Origin: Streptomyces sp. HUAS YS2
Lineage (GTDB): Bacteria > Actinomycetota > Actinomycetes > Streptomycetales > Streptomycetaceae
NCBI RefSeq assembly: GCF_033343995.1
Contig: NZ_CP137573.1
Coordinates: forward strand, 2,170,001 to 2,234,000
Direction: 5' to 3'
Length of the DNA: 64,000 nucleotides
A program made the position numbers and the translations under genes. Under the pieces are notes generated by a model. It had not been told where the DNA came from. It saw only the letters and a list, made by a program, of their open reading frames with translations, and ran no database searches. Below, piece by piece: positions 1 through 9,132 of this stretch; the first letter of the stretch is position 1; each line of letters begins with the position of its first letter.

Positions 1-2154
1 GCGTCGCTCCGCGCCGCCGCCGACACCGTACTCGCCCGCCTCGTCGGGGACGCCTCCGGCACGGCGCAGCTGCGCGAGGACCAGTGGCGCGCGATCGAGG
101 CGCTGGTCGCCGACAAGCGCAGAGCTCTCGTGGTGCAGCGCACCGGCTGGGGCAAGTCGGCGGTGTACTTCGTCGCGACCTCGCTGCTCCGCGAGCGCGG
201 CAGCGGCCCGACCGTGATCGTCTCCCCGCTGCTGGCGCTCATGCGAAACCAGGTCGAGGCCGCCGCTCGGGCGGGGATCCGCGCGCGCACGATCAACTCG
301 TCGAACACCGAGGAGTGGGAGACGGTCCAGGCGGAGGTCGCCGCGGGCGACGTGGACGTGCTCCTGGTCAGCCCCGAGCGGCTCAACAACCCGGACTTCC
401 GCGACCAGGTGCTGCCCGCGCTGGCCGCCGCCACCGGCCTGCTCGTGGTCGACGAGGCGCACTGCATCTCGGACTGGGGCCACGACTTCCGCCCCGACTA
501 CCGGCGGCTGCGCACGATGCTCGCCGACCTGCCCGCCGGCGTACCGGTCCTCGCCACGACGGCGACGGCGAACGCGCGGGTGACCGCGGACGTGGCCGAG
601 CAGCTCGGCACGGGCGCGGGCACGGACGCGCTGGTGCTGCGGGGCCCGCTGGACCGGGAGAGCCTCAGCCTGAGTGTGCTGCGGCTGCCGGACGCCGCGC
701 ACCGGCTCGCCTGGCTCGCCGACCATCTGGACGAGCTGCCGGGCTCGGGAATCATCTACACGCTCACGGTCGCCGCGGCCGAGGAGGTCACCGCGTACCT
801 GCGGCAGTGCGGCCACACGGTGTCCTCGTACACGGGCCGCACCGAGAACGCGGACCGGCAGCAGGCGGAGGAGGACCTGCTGGCGAACCGGGTCAAGGCG
901 CTGGTCGCCACGTCCGCGCTGGGCATGGGGTTCGACAAGCCCGACCTCGGGTTCGTCGTGCACCTGGGCTCGCCGTCCTCTCCCATCGCCTACTACCAGC
1001 AGGTGGGCCGCGCGGGCCGCGGTGTGGAGCACGCGGAGGTGCTGCTGCTGCCCGGGCCCGAGGACGAGGCGATCTGGAAGTACTTCGCGTCGGTGGCGTT
1101 CCCGCCCGAGGAGCAGGTGCGGCGGACCCTGGACGTGCTGGCGCGGGCGGACCGGCCGCTCTCGCTGCCCGCCCTGGAGCCACTGGTCGAGCTGCGCCGG
1201 ACACGGCTGGAGACGATGCTCAAGGTCCTGGACGTCGACGGGGCGGTGCACCGGGTGAAGGGCGGCTGGACGAGCACCGGCCGGCCCTGGGTGTACGACG
1301 CGGAGCGGTACGCCTGGGTGGCCCGGCAGCGGGAGGCCGAGCAGGACGCCATGCGGGCGTACGCGTCGGCGACGACGTGCCGGATGGAGTTCCTGCGGCG
1401 CCAGTTGGACGACGAGGAGGCCGCGCCCTGCGGCCGCTGCGACAACTGCTCGGGGGCCGGCTTCGAACCGAAGGTGTCGGCGGGGGCGCTCGACGCGGCG
1501 AAGGGCGAACTGGGCCGGCCGGGCGTGGAGGTGGAGCCGCGCCGGATGTGGCCGACGGGGCTCGCGGCGGTCGGCGTCGACCTGAAGGGTCGTATTCCGG
1601 CCGGGGAGCAGGCGTTCGGCGGGCGTGCCCTGGGGCGGCTTTCGGACATCGGCTGGGGAAACCGGCTCCGGCCGATGCTCGCGGAGCGGGCGGCGGACGG
1701 TCCGGTGCCGGACGACGTGGTGCAGGCGGTGGTGCGGGTACTGGCCGACTGGGCGAAGGGTCCCGGGGGTTGGGCCTCGGGTGCTCCGGACGCACCGCCC
1801 CGGCCGGCGGGTGTGGTGACGGTCGCCTCGCGCACGCGTCCGCAGCTCGTGGACTCGCTGGGCCGGCGGATCGCGGAGATCGGTCGGATGCCGCTGCTCG
1901 GGTCGGTCGGCTACGCGCCGGAGGCCGAGGACCTGCGGCTCTCCCGGACCAACAGCGCCCAGCGGGTGGTCGGTCTGCACCAGGCGCTCATGATTCCGCC
2001 GGAGCTGGCGGCGCAACTGGCCTCGGCCGGCGGGCCGGTGCTCCTGGTCGACGACCTGTCGGACAGCGGCTGGACGCTGGCCGTGGCGGCCCGACTGCTG
2101 CGCCGCTCCGGAGCCGAGGGGGTGTTCCCGCTGGTCCTCGCCGTTCAGGGGTGA
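1..2154 (+). CDS. RecQ-family ATP-dependent DNA helicase with C-terminal phosphoribosyltransferase-like domain (5' partial)
   Basis: The open frame runs in from the left edge, so the N-terminus is missing. A helicase core is clear: a Walker A-like QRTGWGKS near base 142, the RecQ signature [17 protein letters not shown] near 450, helicase motif VGRAGRG near 1003, and a zinc-binding set of cysteines ending CGRCDNC near 1432. RecQ enzymes unwind DNA 3' to 5' during repair and recombination. No HRDC domain is visible. Instead the last 120 or so residues end in [13 protein letters not shown] (near 2040), which resembles the PRPP loop of type I phosphoribosyltransferases such as ComF. The helicase call is firm; the PRTase fold is inference from that motif. 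The next gene starts 225 bp downstream. Confidence 0.93.
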   Translation, partial: ASLRAAADTVLARLVGDASGTAQLREDQWRAIEALVADKRRALVVQRTGWGKSAVYFVATSLLRERGSGPTVIVSPLLALMRNQVEAAARAGIRARTINSSNTEEWETVQAEVAAGDVDVLLVSPERLNNPDFRDQVLPALAAATGLLVVDEAHCISDWGHDFRPDYRRLRTMLADLPAGVPVLATTATANARVTADVAEQLGTGAGTDALVLRGPLDRESLSLSVLRLPDAAHRLAWLADHLDELPGSGIIYTLTVAAAEEVTAYLRQCGHTVSSYTGRTENADRQQAEEDLLANRVKALVATSALGMGFDKPDLGFVVHLGSPSSPIAYYQQVGRAGRGVEHAEVLLLPGPEDEAIWKYFASVAFPPEEQVRRTLDVLARADRPLSLPALEPLVELRRTRLETMLKVLDVDGAVHRVKGGWTSTGRPWVYDAERYAWVARQREAEQDAMRAYASATTCRMEFLRRQLDDEEAAPCGRCDNCSGAGFEPKVSAGALDAAKGELGRPGVEVEPRRMWPTGLAAVGVDLKGRIPAGEQAFGGRALGRLSDIGWGNRLRPMLAERAADGPVPDDVVQAVVRVLADWAKGPGGWASGAPDAPPRPAGVVTVASRTRPQLVDSLGRRIAEIGRMPLLGSVGYAPEAEDLRLSRTNSAQRVVGLHQALMIPPELAAQLASAGGPVLLVDDLSDSGWTLAVAARLLRRSGAEGVFPLVLAVQG

Positions 2155-2378
2155 GCAGTGGTGAACGGGGGGTGAACCCTCGGACAACTGGGCAGGGATA
2201 TCCACGTCATTCCCCCGCATACCAGTCAGCGGCCTCAATTGCTCGTTGCCGCCGTCGCACGCGGCAGCAAGAATTGGAATCCGCCCCCCGCACGGCCCGT
2301 TCGGGGTCCGGAAGGGCTGTGCCGTGGTGCGCCCTCACTCGACCGTGCCCGCCCCCGGGCGAATCCGAAGGGAGGACC

Positions 2379-3005
2379 GTGACCTTCGGATTCCACTCGC
2401 CCGCGACCGGCTCGCTCGGCGCGTCGGCCGACTCCGCCAACCGTCTGAGGACGCTCGAACCGGCCGAGTGGGCGGCGGCCGGAATTCCGCTGCTGCGCAA
2501 CCCCCGTGAGGTCGTGACGGGGCTGCACACCCGTCATCGGCCGACTCCCGCGACGGCCGTGGTGGCGGTGCTCGACCACGAGGAACGACTCGCCGCCAGC
2601 GCCTCGTTCAGCCGGCGCTCCGCTCCGGCGGACGGCTGGGAGTTCCGCAACGCGCTGCTCGCGCATCTTCGCCGGGTCATCCCGCACGACCTGCGGCGAC
2701 GCGCCCCGGCCCGTACCGCCGTACTGCTCTACTGCCGTGACGGCGACGAGCGCTGGACGGAGGAGGACGGCGCCTGGATGTGGGGGCTGCGCGACGCCTG
2801 CACGCTGCACGGGCTGCGCTGCGGCGCGTACATCACGCTGACGCGGGGCGGCTGGCAGGTCCTCGGCGACGGCCGCGGCGGCCGGCATCCCAGCTCCGAC
2901 TCGCGCCCCACGGCGCTCGGGGACGTGTCGGTGGAGTACGCCCCGGTCTCCCCCCGTACGGCCGGTGGGGCGGCGGAGCCACTCCGGCGTACGGCGGCCC
3001 GCTGA
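2379..3005 (+). CDS. hypothetical protein
   Basis: A 208-residue protein beginning at a GTG codon preceded closely by AAGGGAGG. The frame stays open far upstream, but that part lies inside the helicase gene and is only GC-driven, so the start after the Shine-Dalgarno sequence is chosen. The protein is soluble-looking with no signal peptide or membrane span; it has a central stretch rich in Arg and aromatic residues (RTAVLLYCRDGDERW, then WMWGLRDACTLHGLRCG) and a disordered Pro/Arg tail. I recognise no family. It is probably a conserved Streptomyces protein because of its defined start and spacing. Confidence 0.72.
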   Translation: MTFGFHSPATGSLGASADSANRLRTLEPAEWAAAGIPLLRNPREVVTGLHTRHRPTPATAVVAVLDHEERLAASASFSRRSAPADGWEFRNALLAHLRRVIPHDLRRRAPARTAVLLYCRDGDERWTEEDGAWMWGLRDACTLHGLRCGAYITLTRGGWQVLGDGRGGRHPSSDSRPTALGDVSVEYAPVSPRTAGGAAEPLRRTAAR

Positions 3006-3189
3006 ACCGCACGGCGCGCCTCCGAACCGGTCCGACGCGTACCGCACCGCCGCCCGACGAACCGCAGCCCGACGAACCGCGCTGCGCGCCGCCGGTGTTC
3101 AGCACCAGGAACAGGCCCCGGAATCCGACACGGAACAGACCACGGCCCGGCCGCCCGCGAGGGGCAGCCGGGTCAGGACCGCGGAGGGA

Positions 3190-3822
3190 TCAGACGCCCG
3201 CGCCGAGCACGGCGTTGATGCGCTGCGGGTCGCCGCAGACGATCAGCAGCGCGGTCGCCCGCCCCATGGCGAGCGGCAGGGTCCGCGCGGCGACGTCGTC
3301 CGCGCCGCCGTTGACGGCGACGACCACGACGGGCCGGGCGGCGGCCTGCTCGACGGCGGAGGCGTCGGCGAAGAACACGTCGTCGCCGGCTTCCTGCTGG
3401 GCCCAGTAGGCGGCCTCCCCGAAGGACAGCTCGTGCGCCGTCCAGGGGTGCTGCTCACCGGTCGTGAGGACGAGGACTTCGCCGGGGGCGCGACCGGAAT
3501 CGAGCAGCAGGTCCACGGCCTCCTCGGCGGCGTCGAGCGCGCCGTCCGCGGGGGCGGGGATCAGCTGGATCTGCGGGCCGGTCCGCTGCTCGGAACGATT
3601 CTCCGGGCGGGACGACGGGGACTGCCCGGCACCGGGGTGCGGGCGCTGCGCCGGGGGCGCGGGACGGGCCGGGCCGGGGCCGGGACGCCCTGGACGCGGC
3701 GTGGCTGCGGAACGCGGACCGGGTACGGGACGAGGGGTCGGCGCGGGACGGCCGGCGGCCGAAGTGGCGCGGGGACCCTGGGCACTCTCGTGAATCTGAG
3801 GCTCCTCGGGGGTGAGAGGCAT
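3190..3822 (-). CDS. hypothetical protein with proline-rich N-terminus
   Basis: About 210 residues from the ATG giving MPLTPEEPQIHES; an upstream ATG at 3858 is also in frame and neither has a good Shine-Dalgarno sequence, so the start is uncertain. The first 100 residues are Pro/Arg/Ala-rich and likely disordered. The second half is a compact alpha/beta segment with EAVDLLLDSGRAPGEVLVLT, HPWTAHELSFGEAAYWAQ and a hydrophobic strand VVVVAVNGG. The pattern loosely recalls the C-terminal half of a UvrD/AAA-type helicase, but no Walker motif is present. Function unknown. It is read convergently to the preceding hypothetical gene and lies downstream of rnhB on the same strand. Confidence 0.68.
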   Translation of the reverse strand: MPLTPEEPQIHESAQGPRATSAAGRPAPTPRPVPGPRSAATPRPGRPGPGPARPAPPAQRPHPGAGQSPSSRPENRSEQRTGPQIQLIPAPADGALDAAEEAVDLLLDSGRAPGEVLVLTTGEQHPWTAHELSFGEAAYWAQQEAGDDVFFADASAVEQAAARPVVVVAVNGGADDVAARTLPLAMGRATALLIVCGDPQRINAVLGAGV

Positions 3823-3916
3823 GAGTGGATGTCTATCAAATGCCCCGCCGAGGGGCATCGGCGGGTGGGCACGAACGTGCGGCCCGGCCGGCGGACCGGG
3901 CGTGGTGCCGGGGCGG

Positions 3917-4627
3917 TCAGAAGTCGAAGCCGAGCTGGCCCCCGCTCTCCAGTGCGGCCGCCTCGGCGGAGAGGCGAACCTTCTTGAGGTGCCGCCACCG
4001 GGGCAGGGCGTCGAGATACGACCAGGACAGCCGGTGGTACGGGGTCGGGCCCCGCTCCTCCAGCGCCGCCCGGTGCACCGGCGACGGGTAGCCCGCGTTG
4101 GCGGCGAAGGCGTAGGCCGAGTAGTCCCCGGCCGCGGTCTCCAGCTCGGCCATCATCGCGTCGCGCCGCACCTTGGCTATGACCGAGGCGGCGGCGACGG
4201 CGACACAGCTCTGGTCGCCCTTGATGACCGTGCGGACCCTCCACGGGCTGCCGAGGTAGTCGTGCTTGCCGTCGAGGATCACCGCGTCGGGCCGGACCGG
4301 GAGGCCCTCCAGGGCGCGTACCGCGGCCAGCCGGAGCGCCGCGGTCATGCCGAGCTCGTCGATCTCCTCCGGAGAGGCGTCGCCCAGTGCGTACGCGGTC
4401 ACCCACTTCTCCAGCTCCAGGGCCAGCTCGCCGCGTCGCTTGGGGGTGATCAGCTTGGAGTCGGTGAGCCCGTCGGGCGGGCGGCGCAGCCCGGTGACGG
4501 CCGCGCACACCGTGACGGGACCGGCCCACGCCCCGCGTCCGACCTCGTCGACCCCTGCGACGATCTTGGCGCCGGTGGTGGCTCGGAGCGAACGCTCGAC
4601 GCTGTGAGTGGGTGGTTCGTAGGGCAT
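3917..4627 (-). CDS. rnhB: ribonuclease HII
   Basis: A 236-residue protein with the RNase HII core: [14 protein letters not shown] near residue 27 supplies the first two acidic catalytic residues, [12 protein letters not shown] the third, and [13 protein letters not shown] the fourth segment. The enzyme removes RNA primers and misinserted ribonucleotides from RNA-DNA hybrids in the cytoplasm, using a divalent metal. The frame extends upstream to 4663, but the ATG giving [11 protein letters not shown] fits the family length and conserved start. Located just downstream of the TetR gene on the same strand, separated by 87 bp. Confidence 0.95.
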   Translation of the reverse strand: MPYEPPTHSVERSLRATTGAKIVAGVDEVGRGAWAGPVTVCAAVTGLRRPPDGLTDSKLITPKRRGELALELEKWVTAYALGDASPEEIDELGMTAALRLAAVRALEGLPVRPDAVILDGKHDYLGSPWRVRTVIKGDQSCVAVAAASVIAKVRRDAMMAELETAAGDYSAYAFAANAGYPSPVHRAALEERGPTPYHRLSWSYLDALPRWRHLKKVRLSAEAAALESGGQLGFDF

Positions 4628-4714
4628 GGCGCCAGACAGGTTACGCCGATGCACGCCGCACACGGAACCCGGTTTCCCTTCGGGTACCCCGGCCGCCCCC
4701 GACCCTCTCCGACC

Positions 4715-5341
4715 TCAGTGCTTCGCGGGCCGCAGCAGCGGCACCATCACCTGATCGATCATCGCGGCGATGTCGGCATCGGTCCATTCGCTGGCGCACA
4801 CCTTGGTGCGGTACATCATCATCGCCGGAACGACGTCGAAGACCAGGTCGCCGAGGGCGTCGGCACGCACGTCGCCCCGCCGGATCCCACGGCGCACGAC
4901 CTCCCCGAAGAGCTCGGTCGCCGGTTCGATCAAGCCGCTGACGATCAGCCCGTGGAGTCGCTCGGCGGCCACGCTGTCGCATTCGTGAAGCACCGTACGC
5001 AGGGCGATCCCGGGCGTGGAGAACATCGCCTCGCGGACGCGGCGGCACAGCTGGAAGAGATCCTCGCGCACGCTGCCGAGGTCGGACGACGCGTCGAGGG
5101 TCGGCAGTCCGGCCCGGAGCGCGTCGACGACCAGATCGACCTTGGACGGCCAGCGCCGGTAGACGGCGGCCTTGCCGGTCTGCGCCCCGGCGGCCACCCC
5201 CTCCATCGTCAGCCCCTTCCAGCCGACGGTGCCGAGCTGGTCGAGCGCGGCCTCCAGGATGGCCCGTTCCAGTACCGGACCGCGGCGCCGTGATGCCGGC
5301 TCCGGCGACCGAGCGGCGGTCGCCGTGCGCGAAGTACCCAT
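4715..5341 (-). CDS. TetR-family transcriptional repressor
   Basis: About 208 residues. The N-terminal helix-turn-helix is clear (LTMEGVAAGAQTGKAAVYRRW, near residues 43-63), followed by a divergent helical ligand domain, as in TetR repressors that sense drugs or metabolites. An ATG at 5341 is preceded by GGAG at 8 nt spacing; a GTG at 5350 is an alternative start. It is transcribed away from an MFS exporter, and the shared 133-bp region holds two copies of a palindrome (5386-5405 and 5432-5451). The arrangement predicts repression of itself and the exporter, relieved by a ligand that the pump may export. The ligand cannot be read from sequence. Confidence 0.92.
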   Translation of the reverse strand: MGTSRTATAARSPEPASRRRGPVLERAILEAALDQLGTVGWKGLTMEGVAAGAQTGKAAVYRRWPSKVDLVVDALRAGLPTLDASSDLGSVREDLFQLCRRVREAMFSTPGIALRTVLHECDSVAAERLHGLIVSGLIEPATELFGEVVRRGIRRGDVRADALGDLVFDVVPAMMMYRTKVCASEWTDADIAAMIDQVMVPLLRPAKH

Positions 5342-5385
5342 CAGATTCACTCCGTTGAAAACATCGGGGACGAGCGGCAGCGATC

Positions 5386-5405
5386 AGTGAACGCTTGCGT
5401 TCACT
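5386..5405. promoter_or_regulatory. TetR operator, copy 1
   Basis: The sequence AGTGAACGCTTGCGTTCACT is a perfect 9-bp inverted repeat around a TT centre. It lies between the divergent TetR and MFS genes, 45 bp before the repressor start, the usual place for an autoregulatory operator. Confidence 0.85.
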
Positions 5406-5431
5406 GATGGGGACTCACTACCGTTGAGAAC

Positions 5432-5451
5432 AGTGAACGGTTGCGTTCACT
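5432..5451. promoter_or_regulatory. TetR operator, copy 2
   Basis: AGTGAACGGTTGCGTTCACT differs from copy 1 at one base (C to G at position 9). The two copies are 46 bp apart, and this one ends 24 bp before the MFS start codon, well placed to block transcription of the exporter. Confidence 0.85.
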
Positions 5452-5474
5452 ACATCTTGCTTGGGGGACCCATA

Positions 5475-7022
5475 GTGACAACCTCTCCAGTGGACGCGCC
5501 GGTCAAGCCGGGTGCGGCCCGACGTGACGGGCGACCAGGTCTCGCCCTGACCGTCATCGCCGCCTGTCAGCTCATGGTCGTACTGGACTCGACGATTGTG
5601 AACATCGCGCTCCCTCACATCCAGGACGCGCTGTCCTTCTCGACCACCGACCTCTCGTGGGTGCTCAGCGCCTACACGCTGACCTTCGGCGGTCTGCTGC
5701 TGCTGGGCGGACGGGCCGGTGACATCCTGGGCCGCCGCCGCGTCTTCATGGCCGGCATCCTGCTCTTCACCTTCGCCTCGCTCCTCGGCGGATTCGCGCA
5801 GGAGCCCTGGCACCTGCTCGCGGCCCGCGTGCTGCAGGGCGTCGGCGGCGCGATCGCGTCACCGACCTCGCTCGCGCTCATCACCACGACGTTTCCCGAA
5901 GGACCCGAACGGAACAGGGCGTTCGGCGTCTTCGCCGCCGTCTCCGCCGGTGGCGGCGCGATCGGCCTGCTGGCCGGCGGCATGCTGACCGAGTGGCTGG
6001 AATGGCGCTGGGTCATGTTCGTGAACGTGCCGATCGGACTGCTGATCGCCTTCCTGACTCCCCGGTACATCAACGAGTCCGAGCGTCACCCGGGTCGCTT
6101 CGACATCGCCGGCGCCCTGACCTCGACCCTCGGCATGGCCTCGCTCGTCTACGGATTCATCCGCGCCTCCGAGGAGGGGTGGCGCGACTCGCTCACCATC
6201 GGGTCGTTCGGGGCGGCCGTGGTGCTGCTCGCCGCGTTCGCGCTCGTCGAGTCGCGGGCCCGCGAACCCATCACCCCGCTCCGCATGTTCGCCGACCGCA
6301 ACCGCTCGGGCACGTACGTGATCATGCTCAGCCTGGCGGCCGCGATGTTCGGGATGTTCTTCTTCATCGTCCTGTTCGTGCAGAACGTGCTGGGCTACAG
6401 CCCGATCCGGTCCGGCCTCGCGTTCCTCCCCGTGACCGTCGCGATCGTCACCGGCGCGGGGCTCTCGCAGCGGTTCCTGCCGGTCCTGGGTCCGAAGCCG
6501 TTCATGGTCGCGGGTACGGCGATCACCGGCACCGGCCTGTTCTGGCTGACCTTCATCACGCCGGACAGCTCGTACGTCAGCGGCGTCCTCGGCCCGATGG
6601 TGGTGTTCGGCTTCGGCATGGGCCTGAACTTCGTGACGCTCACCCTGACCGCGGTCTCCGGGGTGGCCCAGCACGAGGCGGGTGCGGCGTCCGGCCTGCT
6701 CAACGCGACGCAGCAGGTGGGTGGTTCGCTCGGCCTCTCGATCCTGGTGACCGTCTTCGGCACCGCCAGCCGTGAGGAGGGCGAGAAGCAGGTGCAGGAC
6801 TTCATGGCCGTGGCCACGCCGCAGCAGCAGGCCCAGTTCGCTGCCACGAAGGAACTGCCCGCGTCCTGGGCGCACGAGGTGCTGACGACGGGCATCGCGA
6901 CGGCGTTCACGGCCGCCGTCGGCATGGCGCTGCTGGCCCTGCTCACCGCGCTGGCGGTGATCCGGGTGCGCAAGAGCGACCTGGAGGCCCTCAGCGGCAA
7001 GGCGGCGGGTCCCGTCGCCTGA
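5475..7022 (+). CDS. MFS drug efflux transporter, DHA2 (EmrB/QacA) family
   Basis: A 515-residue membrane protein with the 14-helix DHA2 pattern. MFS motif A appears as GGRAGDILGRRRVF near residue 80 and a glycine-rich motif C region near residue 150. The TM1 segment carries VVLDSTIVNIALPHIQ, typical for proton-driven drug exporters. A GTG start is chosen because GGGGGA lies about 8 nt upstream; the longer frame from 5424 would overlap operator copy 2. Expression is likely controlled by the divergent TetR protein. Substrate unknown. Confidence 0.93.
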   Translation: MTTSPVDAPVKPGAARRDGRPGLALTVIAACQLMVVLDSTIVNIALPHIQDALSFSTTDLSWVLSAYTLTFGGLLLLGGRAGDILGRRRVFMAGILLFTFASLLGGFAQEPWHLLAARVLQGVGGAIASPTSLALITTTFPEGPERNRAFGVFAAVSAGGGAIGLLAGGMLTEWLEWRWVMFVNVPIGLLIAFLTPRYINESERHPGRFDIAGALTSTLGMASLVYGFIRASEEGWRDSLTIGSFGAAVVLLAAFALVESRAREPITPLRMFADRNRSGTYVIMLSLAAAMFGMFFFIVLFVQNVLGYSPIRSGLAFLPVTVAIVTGAGLSQRFLPVLGPKPFMVAGTAITGTGLFWLTFITPDSSYVSGVLGPMVVFGFGMGLNFVTLTLTAVSGVAQHEAGAASGLLNATQQVGGSLGLSILVTVFGTASREEGEKQVQDFMAVATPQQQAQFAATKELPASWAHEVLTTGIATAFTAAVGMALLALLTALAVIRVRKSDLEALSGKAAGPVA

Positions 7023-7053
7023 CGGGCCGGTCCGCCACGCAGTGCGGACTCGA

Positions 7054-7097
7054 CGCGTCCGGGCCGTCCCCACGCGGGGAGGGACGGACCGGACGCG
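7054..7097. terminator. bidirectional hairpin terminator
   Basis: Arms of 17 nt (7054-7070 and 7081-7097) pair with one mismatch around a 10-nt loop. It lies between the convergent MFS and DUF4173-like genes. There is no U-tract, which is common in Streptomyces. Confidence 0.7.
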
Positions 7098-7112
7098 CCG
7101 CGCCACCGTGCG

Positions 7113-8882
7113 TCAGGGAGTTCCGTACGGGTCCTCGGAGTCGTACGGGTCTTCCGTCTCGTACGGGTCCTCGGAGTCGTACGGGTCCTCGGAGTCGGTC
7201 GGGTCGTCGCGCCCGAGCAGCACGCACGAGCCGAGGACGTAGTGAATCTTGCGGTCCTCAAGGACCTCCCGGGCCCTGTCGCGGCTCCAACTTGTCGCGT
7301 ACCAGGCGTCGTCGTCGGGCCGGAGCTGGTGGTCGATGTCCACCAGCGCGCAGGATCGGTGCGGCTCGGGAAGCCGGTCCAGGGCGGGCACGGCGTCGGC
7401 CGAGAGGCCGGCCAGGTAGTCGACGTCGATCTTCCCCAGGCGCTCGTACCGGTCGACGTTGCTCTCGGCGACGAGCGCGTCCGGAGAGATCAGGCCGAAT
7501 CCGAGCACGGCGACCGCGGCGCTCGCGGCGACGGCGCGGGGCAGGAACCTGGCCCCGAACACGCCGGCGGCCATGATCAGCAGGATGACCACACCGAGCC
7601 AGATCTCCATGGCCGTGACCGAGATCCGCAGCCGGGTCAGTCCGTACGCGTCGACGTACAGGTCCATCCTGCGCAGCGCGGACGCGACGACCACCAGGGT
7701 CAGGACGCACAGGGCGCCCAGCACGGTGCGGACCAGGGTCCGGTCGCGGGCGTCGGAGCGCGGGGCCCAGCGCAGCGCGAGACCGATGACCACCAGCGTC
7801 AGCAGGGTGGCGATCAGCAGCTGCCAGAAGCCCTGCCGCGCGTACGCGCTGTAGGTGAGACCGGTCTCCTTGAGCACCTTGTCGTACCCGCCGAAGAGCA
7901 CGGTCAGCTGGACCGCGTTGAACGCGGCGAAGAGCAGGTTGAGGACGACGAGCGGGAGCGCCCACTCCATCCGGCCGCGGGACCGGCCCTGCCCGACCTC
8001 CATGCGGTCCCACCGCAGCGGCGCCGCGCCGGTGCGGGCCACGGCGATCGCGCCGAACAGGCCGAGCAGGAACAGCGAGAGCCGCCACGGCGCCTGGGCC
8101 AGCGAGATGTCCGGCATGAGGGAGCCGAGCAGGTCGGCGAAGGCCGCGTCGGCGCCGGCGAACAGGGCGCCGAAGACGACCAGGAGGACGACGGCGACCA
8201 GCGAGGTGCGCAGCACCGGGCCCCAGCGGCCGCGCGAGCCCTCGGCGCGCTCCCGCATGCCCTGCCAGGCCCAGACGGTTCCGGTGCCGAGGGAGTGGAA
8301 CAGGCCGAAGGGGGCGAGGAGGACACTCGGCCAGCCGCGACCGCCGTGCAGCGCGAAGGCGGTGAGCGCCAGGGCGGAGACGATGGCGAGGAAGGTCGGC
8401 CAGCCGGCGTCGAGCAGCGCGGGTACGGCGAGCAGGGCGAGGCCGCCGAGCGCCCACACCAGTGTCCACGGGCGCAGTCGGCGGCCGGCCGCGCGGGCGG
8501 CGAAGCCGGCGGCGAGGACGGCCGGAACGGCCACGATCAGCAGGTTGAGACCGAGGCCGCCGCCGAACAGCAGCGCGCAGAGCAGGGCGGTCGCGAGGAT
8601 CGCCCACAGCGTCGGAAGGGTCACCCGGGCGGGGGCCGGGGGCGTCAGCTTGGAGAGCGGGCTCGGCCCCGGCGGCGTCGCACCGCGAGGCGGACCCCAG
8701 GGCTGGTACTGCTGGTGCTGTGGGGACGGGTGCGCGTGCTGCGCGTGTTGCGGCGGGACGACGGTGGGAGCCGCCGTGCGTACGGGGCCGTCGGCGGCGG
8801 GGCCGCCCTCCTTCGACAGCGGGGACGACGGCTTTTGCTCCGGCTCCTCGGACGGCGGCGGTATGGACGGTGTGTCGGACAT
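7113..8882 (-). CDS. multi-pass membrane protein, DUF4173-like
   Basis: A 589-residue protein. The first 110 residues are Pro/Gln/His-rich and cytoplasmic-looking; then come a dozen or so hydrophobic segments, followed by a soluble C-terminal part containing ESNVDRYERLGKIDVDYLA and LDRLPEPHRSCALVDI, the conserved end of DUF4173 proteins. The biochemical role of that family is not known to me. The ATG chosen is preceded by GGGAGGGGG at good spacing; the frame extends 75 nt further without a better site. The last 25 residues are an acidic tandem repeat of the type SEDPYD encoded by near-identical 18-bp units. Confidence 0.85.
   Translation of the reverse strand: MSDTPSIPPPSEEPEQKPSSPLSKEGGPAADGPVRTAAPTVVPPQHAQHAHPSPQHQQYQPWGPPRGATPPGPSPLSKLTPPAPARVTLPTLWAILATALLCALLFGGGLGLNLLIVAVPAVLAAGFAARAAGRRLRPWTLVWALGGLALLAVPALLDAGWPTFLAIVSALALTAFALHGGRGWPSVLLAPFGLFHSLGTGTVWAWQGMRERAEGSRGRWGPVLRTSLVAVVLLVVFGALFAGADAAFADLLGSLMPDISLAQAPWRLSLFLLGLFGAIAVARTGAAPLRWDRMEVGQGRSRGRMEWALPLVVLNLLFAAFNAVQLTVLFGGYDKVLKETGLTYSAYARQGFWQLLIATLLTLVVIGLALRWAPRSDARDRTLVRTVLGALCVLTLVVVASALRRMDLYVDAYGLTRLRISVTAMEIWLGVVILLIMAAGVFGARFLPRAVAASAAVAVLGFGLISPDALVAESNVDRYERLGKIDVDYLAGLSADAVPALDRLPEPHRSCALVDIDHQLRPDDDAWYATSWSRDRAREVLEDRKIHYVLGSCVLLGRDDPTDSEDPYDSEDPYETEDPYDSEDPYGTP
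7127..7201. repeat. 18-bp tandem repeat coding an acidic SEDPYD tail
   Basis: About four degenerate copies of an 18-bp unit of the type TCGTACGGGTCCTCGGAG. On the minus strand they encode repeats of Ser/Thr-Glu-Asp-Pro-Tyr-Asp/Glu at the C-terminus of the membrane protein. Copy number is likely to vary between strains. Confidence 0.8.
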
Positions 8883-9105
8883 GGGACCCCCTCCCGACCC
8901 GGGCACAGCCGACCATGGCGAGGACGGCACGGCAGGGGCTGTGGTCCGGGGTCTCATCGGCGCGCGCTTTTCATGATCAGCAGCGCGCAGTGCCCGCCAG
9001 GCTAGCGTCGGGGCGTGGTTCTGGCCCCGGGCGCGGCACGATGTGGCAGGACCGTGACAGACGCCCGTGCCCTTACGGCCCCTGGCGCGCCGATCGTCCC
9101 CGTTT

Positions 9106-9125
9106 CCCGCGCGCGCCGGCGCGGG
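9106..9125 (-). terminator. possible hairpin terminator
   Basis: CCCGCGC and GCGCGGG form a 7-bp stem with a 6-nt loop just after the stop codon of the ADP-ribosylglycohydrolase gene. The stem is short and GC-only, so confidence is low. The rest of the 250-bp gap to the next gene (8883-9132) holds nothing else I can identify. Confidence 0.4.
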
Positions 9126-9132
9126 CTCGCGG

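Noticed and set aside
84..3005. A single 973-residue frame across the helicase and the following hypothetical gene
   Set aside because: The first 760 residues are the Arg/Gly/Ala-rich shadow of the helicase frame. The real gene begins at the GTG at 2379 after AAGGGAGG.
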